Of a stretch of DNA of 9,786 nt, positions 9,140-9,786 are shown in pieces (within the stretch, counting starts at the first letter, position 1; the number at the start of each line of letters is the position of its first letter). Position numbers and translations under genes: made by a program. The DNA comes from Pseudomonadota bacterium (GTDB lineage Bacteria > Pseudomonadota > Gammaproteobacteria > Enterobacterales > Enterobacteriaceae): positions 1 to 9,786 of the forward strand of contig JAFACP010000443.1 in the NCBI GenBank assembly GCA_023425455.1, read 5' to 3'. Below the pieces are notes generated by a model, which worked only from the letters and a program-made list of their open reading frames with translations, was not told where the DNA came from and did not search any database.

Positions 9140-9178
9140 TGCTTAACAGGCCTGCGCATGACGCAGGCCTGTTAAGCA
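9140..9178. terminator. Perfect 17-bp inverted repeat between convergent slmA and pyrE
   Basis: TGCTTAACAGGCCTGCG (9140-9156) pairs perfectly with 9162-9178 around a 5-nt CATGA loop. It begins one base after the slmA stop and ends 20 nt from the pyrE stop, so it is read by both converging transcripts. Neither side has a T-run, so efficient intrinsic termination is not certain. A bidirectional terminator or 3'-end-stabilising structure is the most likely role. Confidence 0.7.
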
Positions 9179-9198
9179 TAGCGCCGCCGGCGGTTACG

Positions 9199-9786
9199 TT
9201 ATACGCCGAACGTTTCGCGGTATTGACGCACCGCAGCCAGATGGTCGGCCATCTCCGGCTTTTCTTCCAGATACGCAATCAGATCTTTCAGGGTGATGAT
9301 CGACGTCACTTTGCAGTTGTAATCGCGCTCCACTTCCTGAATCGCGGAAATCTCGCCGCGACCGCGCTCCTGGCGATCCAGAGAAATCAGCACGCCGGCA
9401 AGCGTCGCGCCATTGGCCTGAATAATCTCCATCGACTCACGAATCGCCGTGCCCGCCGTGATCACATCGTCGACCAGCATTACCCGGCCCTGCAGCGCGC
9501 TGCCCACCAGATTGCCGCCTTCGCCGTGAGTTTTGGCCTCTTTACGGTTAAAGCAGTACGGCACATCGCGATCGTGATGTTCCGCCAGCGCGACCGCTGT
9601 GGTTGTCGCAATCGGAATGCCTTTGTAGGCCGGACCAAACAGCAGGTCAAAATCAATCCCGGAATCCACCAGCGCTTCAGCGTAGAAACGGCCTAACAGC
9701 GCCAGATCGCGCCCGGTATTGAACAGCCCGGCGTTGAAGAAATAGGGGCTTTTGCGCCCGGATTTCAGCGTAAACTCGCCAAACTT
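9199..9786 (-). CDS. pyrE: Orotate phosphoribosyltransferase PyrE (5' part outside the window)
   Basis: PyrE converts orotate and PRPP to orotidine 5'-phosphate in de novo pyrimidine synthesis. The frame runs from the right edge to a TAA at 9199. It contains 195 residues starting [18 protein letters not shown], which corresponds to residue 19 of the 213-residue E. coli enzyme, so only about 18 N-terminal residues are missing. The PRPP-binding signature [13 protein letters not shown] is intact, as are [10 protein letters not shown] and the flexible-loop segment [12 protein letters not shown]. The sequence ends YRETFGV. Its known UTP-sensitive attenuator and rph lie outside the window, so regulation cannot be judged here. 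Confidence 0.98.
   Translation of the reverse strand, partial: KFGEFTLKSGRKSPYFFNAGLFNTGRDLALLGRFYAEALVDSGIDFDLLFGPAYKGIPIATTTAVALAEHHDRDVPYCFNRKEAKTHGEGGNLVGSALQGRVMLVDDVITAGTAIRESMEIIQANGATLAGVLISLDRQERGRGEISAIQEVERDYNCKVTSIITLKDLIAYLEEKPEMADHLAAVRQYRETFGV
9666..9673 (-). other. Chi octamer
   Basis: The plus strand reads CCACCAGC, giving GCTGGTGG on the minus strand, inside pyrE. It has the same orientation as the site in mutM. It is a sequence match only. Confidence 0.5.

Overview
The window is a stretch of conserved chromosomal housekeeping DNA from a gammaproteobacterium of the Enterobacteriaceae. Most proteins read as near-copies of their Escherichia coli counterparts: CoaD, MutM, L33, L28, RadC, CoaBC, Dut, SlmA and PyrE. 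The left end differs from E. coli K-12. A sulfatase-fold membrane transferase precedes waaA, and waaE sits between waaA and coaD, the arrangement known from Klebsiella, Enterobacter and Serratia core-lipopolysaccharide loci. A Klebsiella/Enterobacter-like genus is the best guess; the species cannot be fixed by eye. I identified everything by reading and remembered family knowledge; no database search was run.

Layout, left to right. (1) Positions 1-4310, plus strand: the end of the LPS core cluster. A 5'-truncated phosphoethanolamine-transferase-like gene is followed by an intrinsic terminator. Then come waaA (Kdo transferase), waaE (core glycosyltransferase) and coaD (CoA biosynthesis), packed with a 1-base overlap and a 3-base gap. 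(2) Positions 4357-6600, minus strand: radC, rpmB, rpmG and mutM. A strong sigma-70-type promoter and a leader of about 190 nt lie before rpmB, and a terminator hairpin lies between rpmG and mutM. (3) Positions 6774-9138, plus strand: coaBC (dfp), dut and slmA. coaBC and dut overlap, and a large inverted-repeat structure separates dut from slmA. (4) Positions 9199-9786, minus strand: the 3' part of pyrE, convergent with slmA, with a perfect 17-bp inverted repeat between them.

Functions group loosely. waaA and waaE build the inner core of lipopolysaccharide, and the first gene probably decorates it. coaD and coaBC are two steps of the same CoA pathway, placed on either side of the ribosomal/repair block. 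Dut and PyrE serve pyrimidine metabolism, MutM removes oxidised guanine, SlmA protects the nucleoid from division, and L28 and L33 are 50S ribosomal proteins.

I see no mobile element, CRISPR array, tRNA, rRNA or defence system, and no evidence of an undescribed multi-gene system. The points most worth following are the cysteine-free transferase beside waaA, the long rpmB leader, and the two strong intergenic hairpins flanking slmA.
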